In this document: positions 53,079 to 60,656 of the stretch, one piece after another
Layout: each line of letters opens with the position of its first letter
Numbering within the stretch: position 1 is the stretch's first letter
Assembly (NCBI GenBank): GCA_903910555.1
Contig: CAIVZZ010000019.1
Span: 43,235-107,234, forward strand
DNA from: an uncultured Gemmatimonadota bacterium
GTDB taxonomy: Bacteria > Gemmatimonadota > Gemmatimonadetes > Gemmatimonadales > Gemmatimonadaceae
Length of the DNA stretch: 64,000 bases
Direction of reading: 5' to 3'
Program-made: the position numbers and the translations under genes
Notes under the pieces: generated by a model
What the model saw: only the letters and a program-made list of their open reading frames with translations
Databases searched by the model: none
What the model was told of the DNA's origin: nothing

Positions 53079-54041
53079 ATGAGTCTCTCAATCGAACAGG
53101 GCGCGGATCTTCTCCGGCAGGTGCGTGCCGCGGTCGGCACGCGCATCGTCGGCCAGGACGCCGCCATCGACGACGCGCTCGTTGCATTCCTTGCGCGCGG
53201 GCATCTGTTGATCGAAGGAGTCCCCGGCACCGCGAAGACGCTGCTCGTGCGCACGCTCTCGAGTGCGCTCGGCCTGCGCTTCACGCGCATCCAGTTCACA
53301 CCCGATCTCATGCCGTCGGATGTGACCGGCGTGTCGATGCAGCGCGATCCCGCGCGCGGATTCGAATTTCAGCCGGGGCCTGTGTTCACACAGATCCTGT
53401 TGGGAGACGAGATCAATCGCGCACCCGCAAAAACGCAGTCGGCACTTCTCGAGGCGATGGGTGAACGACAGGTCACCGTGGACGGAACCTCTCGTCAGCT
53501 CGATCCGCTCTTCACCGTGTTCGCCACGCAGAATCCGGTTGAGCACGAGGGAACGTATCCACTCCCCGAGGCGCAGCTCGATCGCTTTCTGCTCAAGACG
53601 CTCGTGAACTATCCGTCGAAAGACGCTGAGCTCGAGATGCTCACCCATCACGAGAGCGGCTTCGATCCGGAGCGTGCCACCGATGCGATGGTTCCGCCGG
53701 TGCTCGACGCCGCGCGAGCCGCCGAACTGCGCGCGCTGATCGACGGCGTGCGCGTTGCGCCGGAAGTCCGCGAGTACATCGCGGCCATCACGAGAGCCAC
53801 CCGTGACGAAGCCACGATTTCACTCGGCGCCTCGCCGCGAGCGAGCGTGGCGCTCATGCGCGCGGCACGCGCAGCCGCCGTGCTCGAGGGACGCGCGTTC
53901 GCGACACCTGATGACGTGAAAGATCGCGTGCCCTCGGCACTGCGCCATCGCGTGACACTTTCGCCGGAACTGGAAGTCGAAGGTCGCTCCGTAGACGATG
54001 TGCTCGCGGCAATCCTGCTGCGGATCGAGGCGCCGAAGTGA
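53079..54041 (+). CDS. MoxR-family AAA+ ATPase
   Basis: A 320-residue AAA+ ATPase of the MoxR type. Walker A is LIEGVPGTAKTLLVRTL, Walker B ILLGDEINRAPAKTQSALLEAM, sensor 1 FTVFATQNPVEHEGTYPLPEAQLDRFL (which includes the Arg finger region), and sensor 2 LGASPRASVALMRAARA. MoxR ATPases act as chaperone-like remodelers, usually with a von Willebrand-type or DUF58 partner, for metal-enzyme maturation or envelope processes. It lies 1 base after DUF4350 and overlaps DUF58. Confidence 0.95.
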   Translation: MSLSIEQGADLLRQVRAAVGTRIVGQDAAIDDALVAFLARGHLLIEGVPGTAKTLLVRTLSSALGLRFTRIQFTPDLMPSDVTGVSMQRDPARGFEFQPGPVFTQILLGDEINRAPAKTQSALLEAMGERQVTVDGTSRQLDPLFTVFATQNPVEHEGTYPLPEAQLDRFLLKTLVNYPSKDAELEMLTHHESGFDPERATDAMVPPVLDAARAAELRALIDGVRVAPEVREYIAAITRATRDEATISLGASPRASVALMRAARAAAVLEGRAFATPDDVKDRVPSALRHRVTLSPELEVEGRSVDDVLAAILLRIEAPK

Positions 54042-55396
54042 TGATCGCCGGCAGCGTGCGTTCGCTCGCTGCCACAGGCAAGCCGCGTATTCGCTTCTCA
54101 CCCGAGCGGCGGCTCGCGCTGCTCGTGGCACTGGCATCGCTGCTCTGGCTGATTCCCGGCGGCGCAGTTGTCAGCGCCACCGCGCTCGGCGTGATCGCCT
54201 TGCTCGCGGCGCTCGACTGTGCGCTGCTTCCGCCGCGCCGCGGGCTTACCCTCACTCGCGAACTTCCCGAGATGGTGGGAATTGGCGATACCGTCGAGGG
54301 CAGCTACACTCTCGAATCGCATTGGCCTCGCGCGATGACCGTCGATCTCGTCGATCACCCGTCGCAGTTCGTGAGCGGCGGTGCGGGCGCGACGGTCACG
54401 ACGATCGCGCCGCGCGCCGCACGCACGCTCGCTTTTCAGATCACGGGAGAGACGCGTGGCCGGGCACAGCTCGGGCCCGTCGGCGCGCGAGTACGCAGCC
54501 GCCTCGGGCTAATCTCCGCACGATATCTGTTCACTGCGGACGACTCCATCATGGTGATTCCATCGCTCTCGGGCGTGCGACGATTCCGAATGCTGGCCAT
54601 GCAGCACCGTCTCGAGACCGCCGGCGTGCGATCACTGCGCCGGCGAGGCGAGGGTTTGAGTTTCGCGAACCTGCGCGAATACGCCGTTGGCGACGATCCG
54701 CGCCGGATTGACTGGAAGGCCACGGCGCGGCGTGCGCAGCTGATCACTCGCGAATACACGGTCGAGCGCGCGCAAACGGTCATCACGCTGATCGATGCCG
54801 GGCGCGGCATGACGCAGCTCGCACACACACGCTCGCGGTTTGAACACGCCCTTTCCGCAGCGCTCATCCTCACCGATATCGCGGCCAACGCCGGCGATCG
54901 CGTAGGCTCGCTCGTATTCGACGATGAAATCCGCGCGTACGTGCCGGCGCGTCCGGGCCGCGCTGCACTCCAGGCCGTTCGCGATGCATTCGTTCCGCTC
55001 GAAGCGTCATCGCGCGAGCCGGACTACGCCGGTGCGTTTCGCTATCTCGCCGCGCACCAGCGGAAGCGCGCGCTGATCGTCTTCATCACCGATGTTATCG
55101 ATCCGCGCGCGTCGCAGGCGTTGATCGCGCATGTGTCGCGCAGCGCGGCGCGCCACCTCGCGGTGGTCGTCGCGCTGCGCAACGATGCGATCTTCTCGGC
55201 GGCGCTTCCGCGTGCGGTTGGCGGCGCGAGCGCGCTATACGAGAGTGCGGCTGCCGAAGAGCTGATCCTTGCCCGCGAAGAAGCGCTGACACGAATGCGC
55301 CGCGCTGGTGTGTCAGTGATCGATGTCTCGCCCCAGCTGATGACGGCGAGCGTGATCAACCGCTACCTCGAGATCAAATCGCGGGGCGCTCTGTAG
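54038..55396 (+). CDS. DUF58 domain protein (MoxR partner)
   Basis: A 452-residue protein with an N-terminal hydrophobic pair (LALLVALASLLWLIPGGAVVSATALGVIALL), then an envelope beta domain, and the DUF58 core GEGLSFANLREYAVGDDPRRIDWKATARR. A von Willebrand factor A-like fold follows, with VITLIDAGRGM in place of the usual MIDAS DxSxS, so metal binding is doubtful. The start is GTG 54038 (or ATG 54041), overlapping the MoxR stop. The 3' end overlaps that of the convergent RDD-SpoIIM gene by 23 bases. Confidence 0.92.
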   Translation: MMIAGSVRSLAATGKPRIRFSPERRLALLVALASLLWLIPGGAVVSATALGVIALLAALDCALLPPRRGLTLTRELPEMVGIGDTVEGSYTLESHWPRAMTVDLVDHPSQFVSGGAGATVTTIAPRAARTLAFQITGETRGRAQLGPVGARVRSRLGLISARYLFTADDSIMVIPSLSGVRRFRMLAMQHRLETAGVRSLRRRGEGLSFANLREYAVGDDPRRIDWKATARRAQLITREYTVERAQTVITLIDAGRGMTQLAHTRSRFEHALSAALILTDIAANAGDRVGSLVFDDEIRAYVPARPGRAALQAVRDAFVPLEASSREPDYAGAFRYLAAHQRKRALIVFITDVIDPRASQALIAHVSRSAARHLAVVVALRNDAIFSAALPRAVGGASALYESAAAEELILAREEALTRMRRAGVSVIDVSPQLMTASVINRYLEIKSRGAL

Positions 55397-57179
55397 AACG
55401 CGCTGCGCGAGTTCCGCCGCGCAGATACGCGTACATCAGAATCGCCGTCAGCGCCGAAACAACCAGCTTCCACTCGATCGGCCAATACAGAATCGGCGAG
55501 ACCATTCCCTCGAGCGTTCCTGCAACGAGCAGCATCAACGCCGCGCCGGCAACGAGTTTGATCGCGCGCTTTCCATTCTCTGCCAGTGCGCGTTTGCGCG
55601 TGCGATCGCCCGGAATCAGCAATGCTGCCGCGAGCAGAAATCCCGCGCCGCCAGAAACACAAATAGCCGTAAGCTCGAGCACACCATGCGGCGCGACGAA
55701 CGCGAGCAGCAGTGCTGCAATCCCTTTTGATCCGTACAAGCCGAACACCGCGCCCAAACTTATTCCGTTCGACACGAGCAAATACACCGTCAGCAGCCCC
55801 GCCGTCATCCCGAACGCAAACGCTGCTATCGCCACCTGCACGTTGTTGGTGATGATCGAAGTCGCCATCACCGGCCGGAACAGCTGCGGATCCTCGATGT
55901 ACCCATCGCCTGTCTTTGCGCGGTGCACACCCTCCTCTGCACGATCGAGCATTCCCGGCGGAAGGAATGCCTCCGCGACTTTCGGGTCACGCATGATGGC
56001 CGTACCTGCGATCACCGCGGGTCCGAACATGAGCGCAGCGGCGAGCAGAATCGGCAGCGCCGACGCCCTGATCTCGCGCGGCACCTCGACGAACATGTAG
56101 CGCACGATGTCCTGCGGGCTGATCGTGCGGCGGCGGTAAACCAAGTTGTGCGCGCCGGCAACGAGCCGATTGAGATAGAACACTTCGTCCACTTCGCTTC
56201 CTCTCGATGCGGTCCGGAGCCGCGCGAGATCGGCGGCGAGATCGCGATACTCGGCGACGAACTCGCGCACACCATCTTCTCCGAGCCCTTTGAGCCCGGT
56301 GCGCTGCGCGTCCGCAAGCTTCGCCGCAAATCCCGCCCATCGCTTTGATTCGCGCGCAACTAACGAGTGCCGTTCGCGCGCCGCTCCCGTGTCCTGCCGC
56401 GATGCAGACCCCGCAGCGCGCGCCGCACGCTCAGCATTGTACAGTCGTCCGAGTCGCCCCGCCGGTGTCGCGCCCTCGTGATCGGCGAGCGCAGGTGCAA
56501 ATCGCTCGGCGAGCTGCGTAGCAATGATCGCGCGCCGAGCCGGATCGAGATCGCGCTGACGCTGGGAAAAACGATCAAGCAAATCGAACTCGGCAGCCGT
56601 GAGCGCCGCATGCAGCCGCGGTGCTTCCTTGCTGGCAGAGAATCCGCCGCCCGGCTCCGCGAACGCCGGCTGCCGAACGAGCCCTTCCTTCACGACGATA
56701 GTGCCGGCCGCCATGTCGCCGAGGCGCTTGCCCGACTTCGACAGCATCACGCTCACCATGCCGACGCCGTACATGAGAATCGGCTGCATGTCGACGATGC
56801 GCATGAGATTTCGCACAGCTGATGAACCGAACGTCACCGAGTATCCGCCGTCGCGCACGACGCGCAGGCGCTGCAGCTGCTTGCCCGGCGTGCGCCCGTC
56901 GTTGACCGCCTCGAACAGCACGTAGTAACCCCAGAGCACCGCGAATTGAATCAGAATGATCAGTGTGATGGCGAGCGACGATGATGCGCTGCGCACCAAT
57001 CCGCCGCCGCGGGCGAAGAAGACCGTGATGCCGAGGTCTGCGAGAAACACGAACAGCGCGCAGATGACGTAGTCGATGAGCGCGGCGTACGCGCGCGACC
57101 CGACGCCGGCGATCGTGTACGAGAGTACGACGAGTTCGGGCGTCTCGACTTCTACGGCGTTCGACAGATCGTTAGACAT
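55374..57179 (-). CDS. RDD-SpoIIM (DUF95) fusion membrane protein
   Basis: A 601-residue fusion. The N-terminal RDD domain (about 20-165) has SRAYAALIDYVICALFVF, NDGRTPGKQLQRLRVV and KRLGDMAAGTIVVKEGL. A charged helical soluble part follows (about 180-340), then a SpoIIM/DUF95 membrane domain with about six helices (IVRYMFVEVPREIRASALPI, VAIAAFAFGMTAGLLTVYLLVSNGISLGAVFGLY, FVAPHGVLELTAICVSGGAGF). In many bacteria RDD and SpoIIM are separate genes of the MoxR-DUF58 cluster. Here they are one gene, convergent with that cluster and overlapping the MATE stop by 8 bases, so translation is coupled to MATE. Confidence 0.9.
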   Translation of the reverse strand: MSNDLSNAVEVETPELVVLSYTIAGVGSRAYAALIDYVICALFVFLADLGITVFFARGGGLVRSASSSLAITLIILIQFAVLWGYYVLFEAVNDGRTPGKQLQRLRVVRDGGYSVTFGSSAVRNLMRIVDMQPILMYGVGMVSVMLSKSGKRLGDMAAGTIVVKEGLVRQPAFAEPGGGFSASKEAPRLHAALTAAEFDLLDRFSQRQRDLDPARRAIIATQLAERFAPALADHEGATPAGRLGRLYNAERAARAAGSASRQDTGAARERHSLVARESKRWAGFAAKLADAQRTGLKGLGEDGVREFVAEYRDLAADLARLRTASRGSEVDEVFYLNRLVAGAHNLVYRRRTISPQDIVRYMFVEVPREIRASALPILLAAALMFGPAVIAGTAIMRDPKVAEAFLPPGMLDRAEEGVHRAKTGDGYIEDPQLFRPVMATSIITNNVQVAIAAFAFGMTAGLLTVYLLVSNGISLGAVFGLYGSKGIAALLLAFVAPHGVLELTAICVSGGAGFLLAAALLIPGDRTRKRALAENGKRAIKLVAGAALMLLVAGTLEGMVSPILYWPIEWKLVVSALTAILMYAYLRGGTRAARSTERPAI

Positions 57180-58548
57180 GCTTCAGCTTCCACTTCCCTT
57201 GCTTGAAGAGAATCGTGCTGACCGCTGCAAGCAATGTGTATGCGGCGAGCACGGCAAGGAACACTCCGCGATATCCGAACGATGTGTGAGTGGCAACCGC
57301 CCACGCGAATGGAATCTCGAAAACCCAGAACACGCCGAGATTGATCTTCGTCGGCGTCCATGTGTCGCCGGAGCCGTTGAATGCCTGTGTGAGCACCATC
57401 CCGAACGCGAAGAACGGAAATCCGGCGGCTACCGCGCGCAATCCGTACGTCGCGACGTCAGCAACTCCGGAGTCTTTCGTGAAGGCCGAAACGATCACGC
57501 GTGCGAATACAATAAAGAGCAAGCCCATCGCGCCGAGGAACGCGACGTTCAACCGCGCCGCGGTCCACACGGCATCTTCTGCACGCGCAGTGTTCTTCGC
57601 GCCAAGTGCCTGCCCGACCATGGTCGCGGCCGCGTTGCCGAGCCCCCACGCGGGGAGCAGCGCAAAGAGAATGACGCGAATCGCGATCGTGTATCCAGCC
57701 ATCGAGATGCTGCCAAATCCGGCCATGATGCGCACAAGTCCGATCCAGCTCATCGATCCAACCAGCACCTGGAAAGTCCCGTTCCCTGACATGCGCACCA
57801 TTCGCGCCATCAGCGGCGGATCGAGCGCGACATGTTTGCGAGCAACCGCAAGATGTCCGCTGCCGCGCGCGAGCCTGCTCAGCGCGAAGAGCACACCGGT
57901 GCCGCGGCCGATTGTCGTCGCGAGCGCCGCGCCCGTGACCCCCATCGCCGGAAACGGCCCGACTCCAAAGATGAGAATGGGGCCGAGCACAATATTGATC
58001 GCGTTCGAGAGCCAGAGCACGCGCATCGAGACCGCCGCGTCACCGGCGCCGCGAAACGCGCCATTGATGATGAAGAGCAGGAAGGCCGTGCTGCTTCCGC
58101 CGAGCATCATGCGTGTGAATCGTGTGCCGGTCGCGAGCACGGACGGCGACGCGCCCATCGTCGCGAGCAGATCCGGCGCGAACACTGCGCCGAGCGCAGC
58201 GAGCGCACCCGAAGCAATGGCGGCGATCACAATGCCCTGCACCGCCGCTCGCGCCGCCGCGTCGGGATTTTTCTCGCCAATGCGGCGCGCCACCGTCGCA
58301 GTCACGGCAATGCTGAGCCCGACCGCGAGCGTGTATACCACGATCATCATCGACTCGGTGAGCCCGACCGTCGCGACCGCATCGGGCCCGAGCTTGCCTA
58401 CCCAGAACACATCCGAAACCGCGAACAGCGATTCCATGACCATCTCGAGGACCATCGGCACCGCGAGCAGGAAGATCGCCCGGCGGATCGAGCCCGAGGT
58501 ATAGTCGTGACGTGAGCCACGCACCGCATCGCGCACGTCGGTCCACAC
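57172..58548 (-). CDS. MATE-family multidrug/toxin exporter
   Basis: A 458-residue protein with 12 hydrophobic helices of the MATE family, driven by H+ or Na+. N-terminal half: AIFLLAVPMVLEMVMESLFAVSDVFWVGKLGPDAVATVGLT. Second-half repeat: NGTFQVLVGSMSWIGLVRIMAGFGS and GNAAATMVGQALGAKNTARA. The only suitable start is a GTG at 58548 (or an in-frame GTG at 58536 or 58524), and none has a good ribosome-binding site. A leader with a small ORF and terminator precedes it. The stop overlaps the RDD-SpoIIM start. Confidence 0.9.
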   Translation of the reverse strand: MWTDVRDAVRGSRHDYTSGSIRRAIFLLAVPMVLEMVMESLFAVSDVFWVGKLGPDAVATVGLTESMMIVVYTLAVGLSIAVTATVARRIGEKNPDAAARAAVQGIVIAAIASGALAALGAVFAPDLLATMGASPSVLATGTRFTRMMLGGSSTAFLLFIINGAFRGAGDAAVSMRVLWLSNAINIVLGPILIFGVGPFPAMGVTGAALATTIGRGTGVLFALSRLARGSGHLAVARKHVALDPPLMARMVRMSGNGTFQVLVGSMSWIGLVRIMAGFGSISMAGYTIAIRVILFALLPAWGLGNAAATMVGQALGAKNTARAEDAVWTAARLNVAFLGAMGLLFIVFARVIVSAFTKDSGVADVATYGLRAVAAGFPFFAFGMVLTQAFNGSGDTWTPTKINLGVFWVFEIPFAWAVATHTSFGYRGVFLAVLAAYTLLAAVSTILFKQGKWKLKHV

Positions 58549-58615
58549 CGTGCGCTGGGGCGTCGGTGTGATGTTTGCTGCGTATCGGAAATCGATGACA
58601 CCCTGGACTCTCCGG

Positions 58616-58661
58616 AAAGAAAAAGAATCGCCCCGCCAGCTGGACCGAAGCAGGCGGGGCG
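58616..58661 (-). terminator. intrinsic terminator in the MATE leader (candidate attenuator)
   Basis: Read on the minus strand, CGCCCCGCC (58661-58653) pairs with GGCGGGGCG (58637-58629) around a 15-base loop, followed by ATTCTTTTTCTTT (58628-58616). It is a strong rho-independent terminator 68 bases before the MATE start. The loop and the inner three bases of the 5' arm are complementary to part of the small ORF upstream. Confidence 0.85.
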
Positions 58662-58684
58662 GAACGTCCTCGCGGGAGTTCGCG

Positions 58685-58753
58685 CTAGGTGCGCGGAGTC
58701 GCGATCGTCGGGCCTGCTTCGGAGCTAAGAAGTCGTGCGGTCGGGAAATCCAT
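58685..58753 (-). CDS. 22-codon leader ORF upstream of the MATE terminator
   Basis: ATG at 58753 has an ideal ribosome-binding site (GGAGGA, 7 bases away) and encodes MDFPTARLLSSEAGPTIATP followed by RT and a TAG stop. Codons 10-14 (Ser-Ser-Glu-Ala-Gly, 58726-58712) contain CCGAAGCAGGC, complementary to 58655-58645 in the terminator. It lies between a promoter-like element and the terminator. Probably a regulatory leader peptide; it could also be a small stand-alone protein. No known leader-peptide family is recognised. Confidence 0.6.
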   Translation of the reverse strand: MDFPTARLLSSEAGPTIATPRT

Positions 58754-58803
58754 CGGACGATCCTCCAAGCAGAAGTAGGTATGCACAGCGATCACGAGTC
58801 TGG

Positions 58804-58832
58804 ACGCTAAACGGAATACGGCGACTCGTCAA
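58804..58832 (-). promoter_or_regulatory. promoter-like element of the MATE leader
   Basis: On the minus strand TTGACG (58832-58827) and TAGCGT (58809-58804) are separated by 17 bases. The -35 box matches the consensus at five of six positions, the -10 box only moderately. A transcript from here would begin near 58797, about 45 bases before the leader ORF. It lies just after the stop of the upstream lipoprotein gene. Confidence 0.4.
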
Positions 58833-58848
58833 GCGCCGCCGTGTAGAG

Positions 58849-59997
58849 CTATCGCTCGTAGGTGCGTGCCGCGGCGCTGAACCCGCTCACCGCCGTCGCA
58901 ACCACGTTCGGTACGTACTCGGCGATGAGCTGCCGCGATGGAAGTACCTGTATGAGGAGTACGCCGCGTACCGTCTGGCCCGCATTTGTCCGGACGGAAT
59001 CGCCTGACATCGTCGTGACCTCGTACTTCACCACACCGCTGGCGGCCGTCACGGTCGCGGGATCGGGCGCGTTTCCCTTTATGGCCCATTGTTGGGTGGT
59101 GCCGTTCGGAAAGCCCATCGAAAATATCAGCACGCGTGGATCGATATTGTCGTACGCAAGCGCGAGATGGCCGGCCCAATAGTTGCCGCCGCCTTCGCCG
59201 GTCAGCCCACCGTAGCCGTTCGTGCCCACGAGAAACCAATTCCCAGACGCCGCTCCATCGACATCGAAGTCGATCTTGCCGCCAAGCGGAATCGCTTTGC
59301 GCGCGTTGAGCGCGAGCAACTGGCTGTGCAGCGGTTCGTCAAAAAAGTCGAGTCCGTCCATCGAATGCACTTTCCACGGCTCAGCTATGTAGTGCGCCGG
59401 AACAAGAAGGCCGGGCAGAGTGCTATCGGCGTTCACCGTTCCGACATCGAGTGATTGGCCGCCCACGCGCCCAACGAGCTGCCCCGCCGTAACGGCAATC
59501 CGCACGAGCGCTTCATTGTTGGCGGCGAGATCCGAACCGCCGGCCGCGAGGATCGCCGGTTCGAGTTGCGTCATGAGATCGTAGTAGACCCAGTACGTGC
59601 ACGATCCTTCGAACATCACCCTGTAGTCCACCGAGCCGGCCGGCGCGAATCCACCCGCCTGATTCACGCGCGGCTGGATGAGCACGATGTGCCCGGTGAA
59701 TGGCGCATAAACGTTGTAGCGCGTGCGGCCGGCCGAGAGATCGAGCGGATACATGTACTGGTGATCGACGGGCGTGACATGATCGCCGGTCATGACGCCG
59801 AGCGGCACGAACGAGCCGATATCTGCGATCGCCATTGGCGACGCGGCGTAGCGCACGACGCCGCTTCCCTGACAGGTCCCGTGACTGAATGTCACGCGGA
59901 GATCGGCGGACGGCGCGCTGTTCGGAACTGTTACGCCGGCGCCTTTGCACGCGCCAATCGCGAGTGCTGCCAGGACGAATACGGACACTTTGTGCAT
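58849..59997 (-). CDS. M23-like lipoprotein lacking the second zinc motif
   Basis: A 382-residue lipoprotein (lipobox LAIGACK). The central part has GDHVTPVDHQYMYPLD and YNVYAPFTGHIVLIQP, the arrangement HxxxxxD then VYAPxxGxV seen in LytM/M23 peptidases. This is followed by RIAVTAGQLVGRVGGQSLDVG, like the M23 barrel. The expected HxH metal motif is not evident, so a non-catalytic lysostaphin-like fold is likely. A C-terminal beta region (GVLLIQVLPSRQLIAEYVP) is unassigned. Confidence 0.72.
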   Translation of the reverse strand: MHKVSVFVLAALAIGACKGAGVTVPNSAPSADLRVTFSHGTCQGSGVVRYAASPMAIADIGSFVPLGVMTGDHVTPVDHQYMYPLDLSAGRTRYNVYAPFTGHIVLIQPRVNQAGGFAPAGSVDYRVMFEGSCTYWVYYDLMTQLEPAILAAGGSDLAANNEALVRIAVTAGQLVGRVGGQSLDVGTVNADSTLPGLLVPAHYIAEPWKVHSMDGLDFFDEPLHSQLLALNARKAIPLGGKIDFDVDGAASGNWFLVGTNGYGGLTGEGGGNYWAGHLALAYDNIDPRVLIFSMGFPNGTTQQWAIKGNAPDPATVTAASGVVKYEVTTMSGDSVRTNAGQTVRGVLLIQVLPSRQLIAEYVPNVVATAVSGFSAAARTYER

Positions 59998-60026
59998 TCG
60001 CGAAGAATATCGATAACTTCCCTCTC

Positions 60027-60587
60027 ATGCACACAACTGACGCCATCAACGCACGCCGCTCGGTCAAGCGCTTTACGGCCACCGATGTCTCGCGCGAACA
60101 ATTCGAATCGATGCTCGCCGCGGCCACACTCGCGCCGAACCACAAACTCAACCAGCCCTGGCGCTTCTACGTGCTCGGTCCGGACGCGCGCTACGCGTAC
60201 GGACTCGCGCTCGGCGCGCGGAAGGCGAAGAAGATCGAAGACGCAGCCGCGGGTGCCGCGCTGCGTGAGACCGTCGGTCAGGAGCATCGCTCACTGCCCG
60301 GCATGCTCGCGGTGGCGGTGGTGAACACCGAGAATCCCGAGACGCGCGAAGAGGACTACGCCGCCGCGATGATGGCGATTCAGAACATCTCGCTGACTGC
60401 AGTCACGCTCGGGCTCGGCACGCATATTAAAACCGGCGCGATCATGAACGATCCCGCGGCACGCGCGGCGGTTGGACTTCCCGATGATCAGCGAATCATC
60501 GCGGTCGTGAACGTCGGCACACCGTCGGAAGAAGTGCCCCCCAAAAAGCGCGAGCCGGCGACGGCCTTCACCACGTGGGTTCCATAA
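60027..60587 (+). CDS. nitroreductase-family flavoprotein
   Basis: FMN-dependent nitroreductase-like protein of 186 residues. The hallmark start is TTDAINARRSVKRFTATDV with the phosphate-binding RRSV/R motif, then LAAATLAPNHKLNQPWRFYVL, AMMAIQNISLTAVTLGLGTHIKTG, and the C-terminal IIAVVNVGTPSE. It is divergent from the M23-like lipoprotein with 29 bases between starts. Short length is typical for NfsB/YdjA-like enzymes; substrate unknown. Confidence 0.92.
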   Translation: MHTTDAINARRSVKRFTATDVSREQFESMLAAATLAPNHKLNQPWRFYVLGPDARYAYGLALGARKAKKIEDAAAGAALRETVGQEHRSLPGMLAVAVVNTENPETREEDYAAAMMAIQNISLTAVTLGLGTHIKTGAIMNDPAARAAVGLPDDQRIIAVVNVGTPSEEVPPKKREPATAFTTWVP

Positions 60588-60590
60588 CGT

Positions 60591-60656
60591 CGCGCATCGC
60601 CCCTCGCCAAATCGCCCTTCACCCGTCGCTCGTCCCTGTAGTTCTCATCGCCGTAG
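60591..60656. repeat. intergenic repeat between convergent genes
   Basis: C/T-rich filler between the nitroreductase and ABC exporter genes. 60615-60638 is a diverged copy (19/24) of the word at 1967-1990, and CCCCTCGCC at 60600 is a partial copy of its start. Confidence 0.5.

Noticed and set aside
57290..58504. 404-codon open frame on the plus strand
   Set aside because: Antisense to the MATE gene, which has clear helices and family motifs.
58616..58661. Reading the MATE-leader hairpin as only the terminator of the M23-like lipoprotein gene
   Set aside because: Not excluded, but the intervening ORF with ideal ribosome-binding site, the promoter-like element and the 11-bp complementarity are better explained by attenuation.
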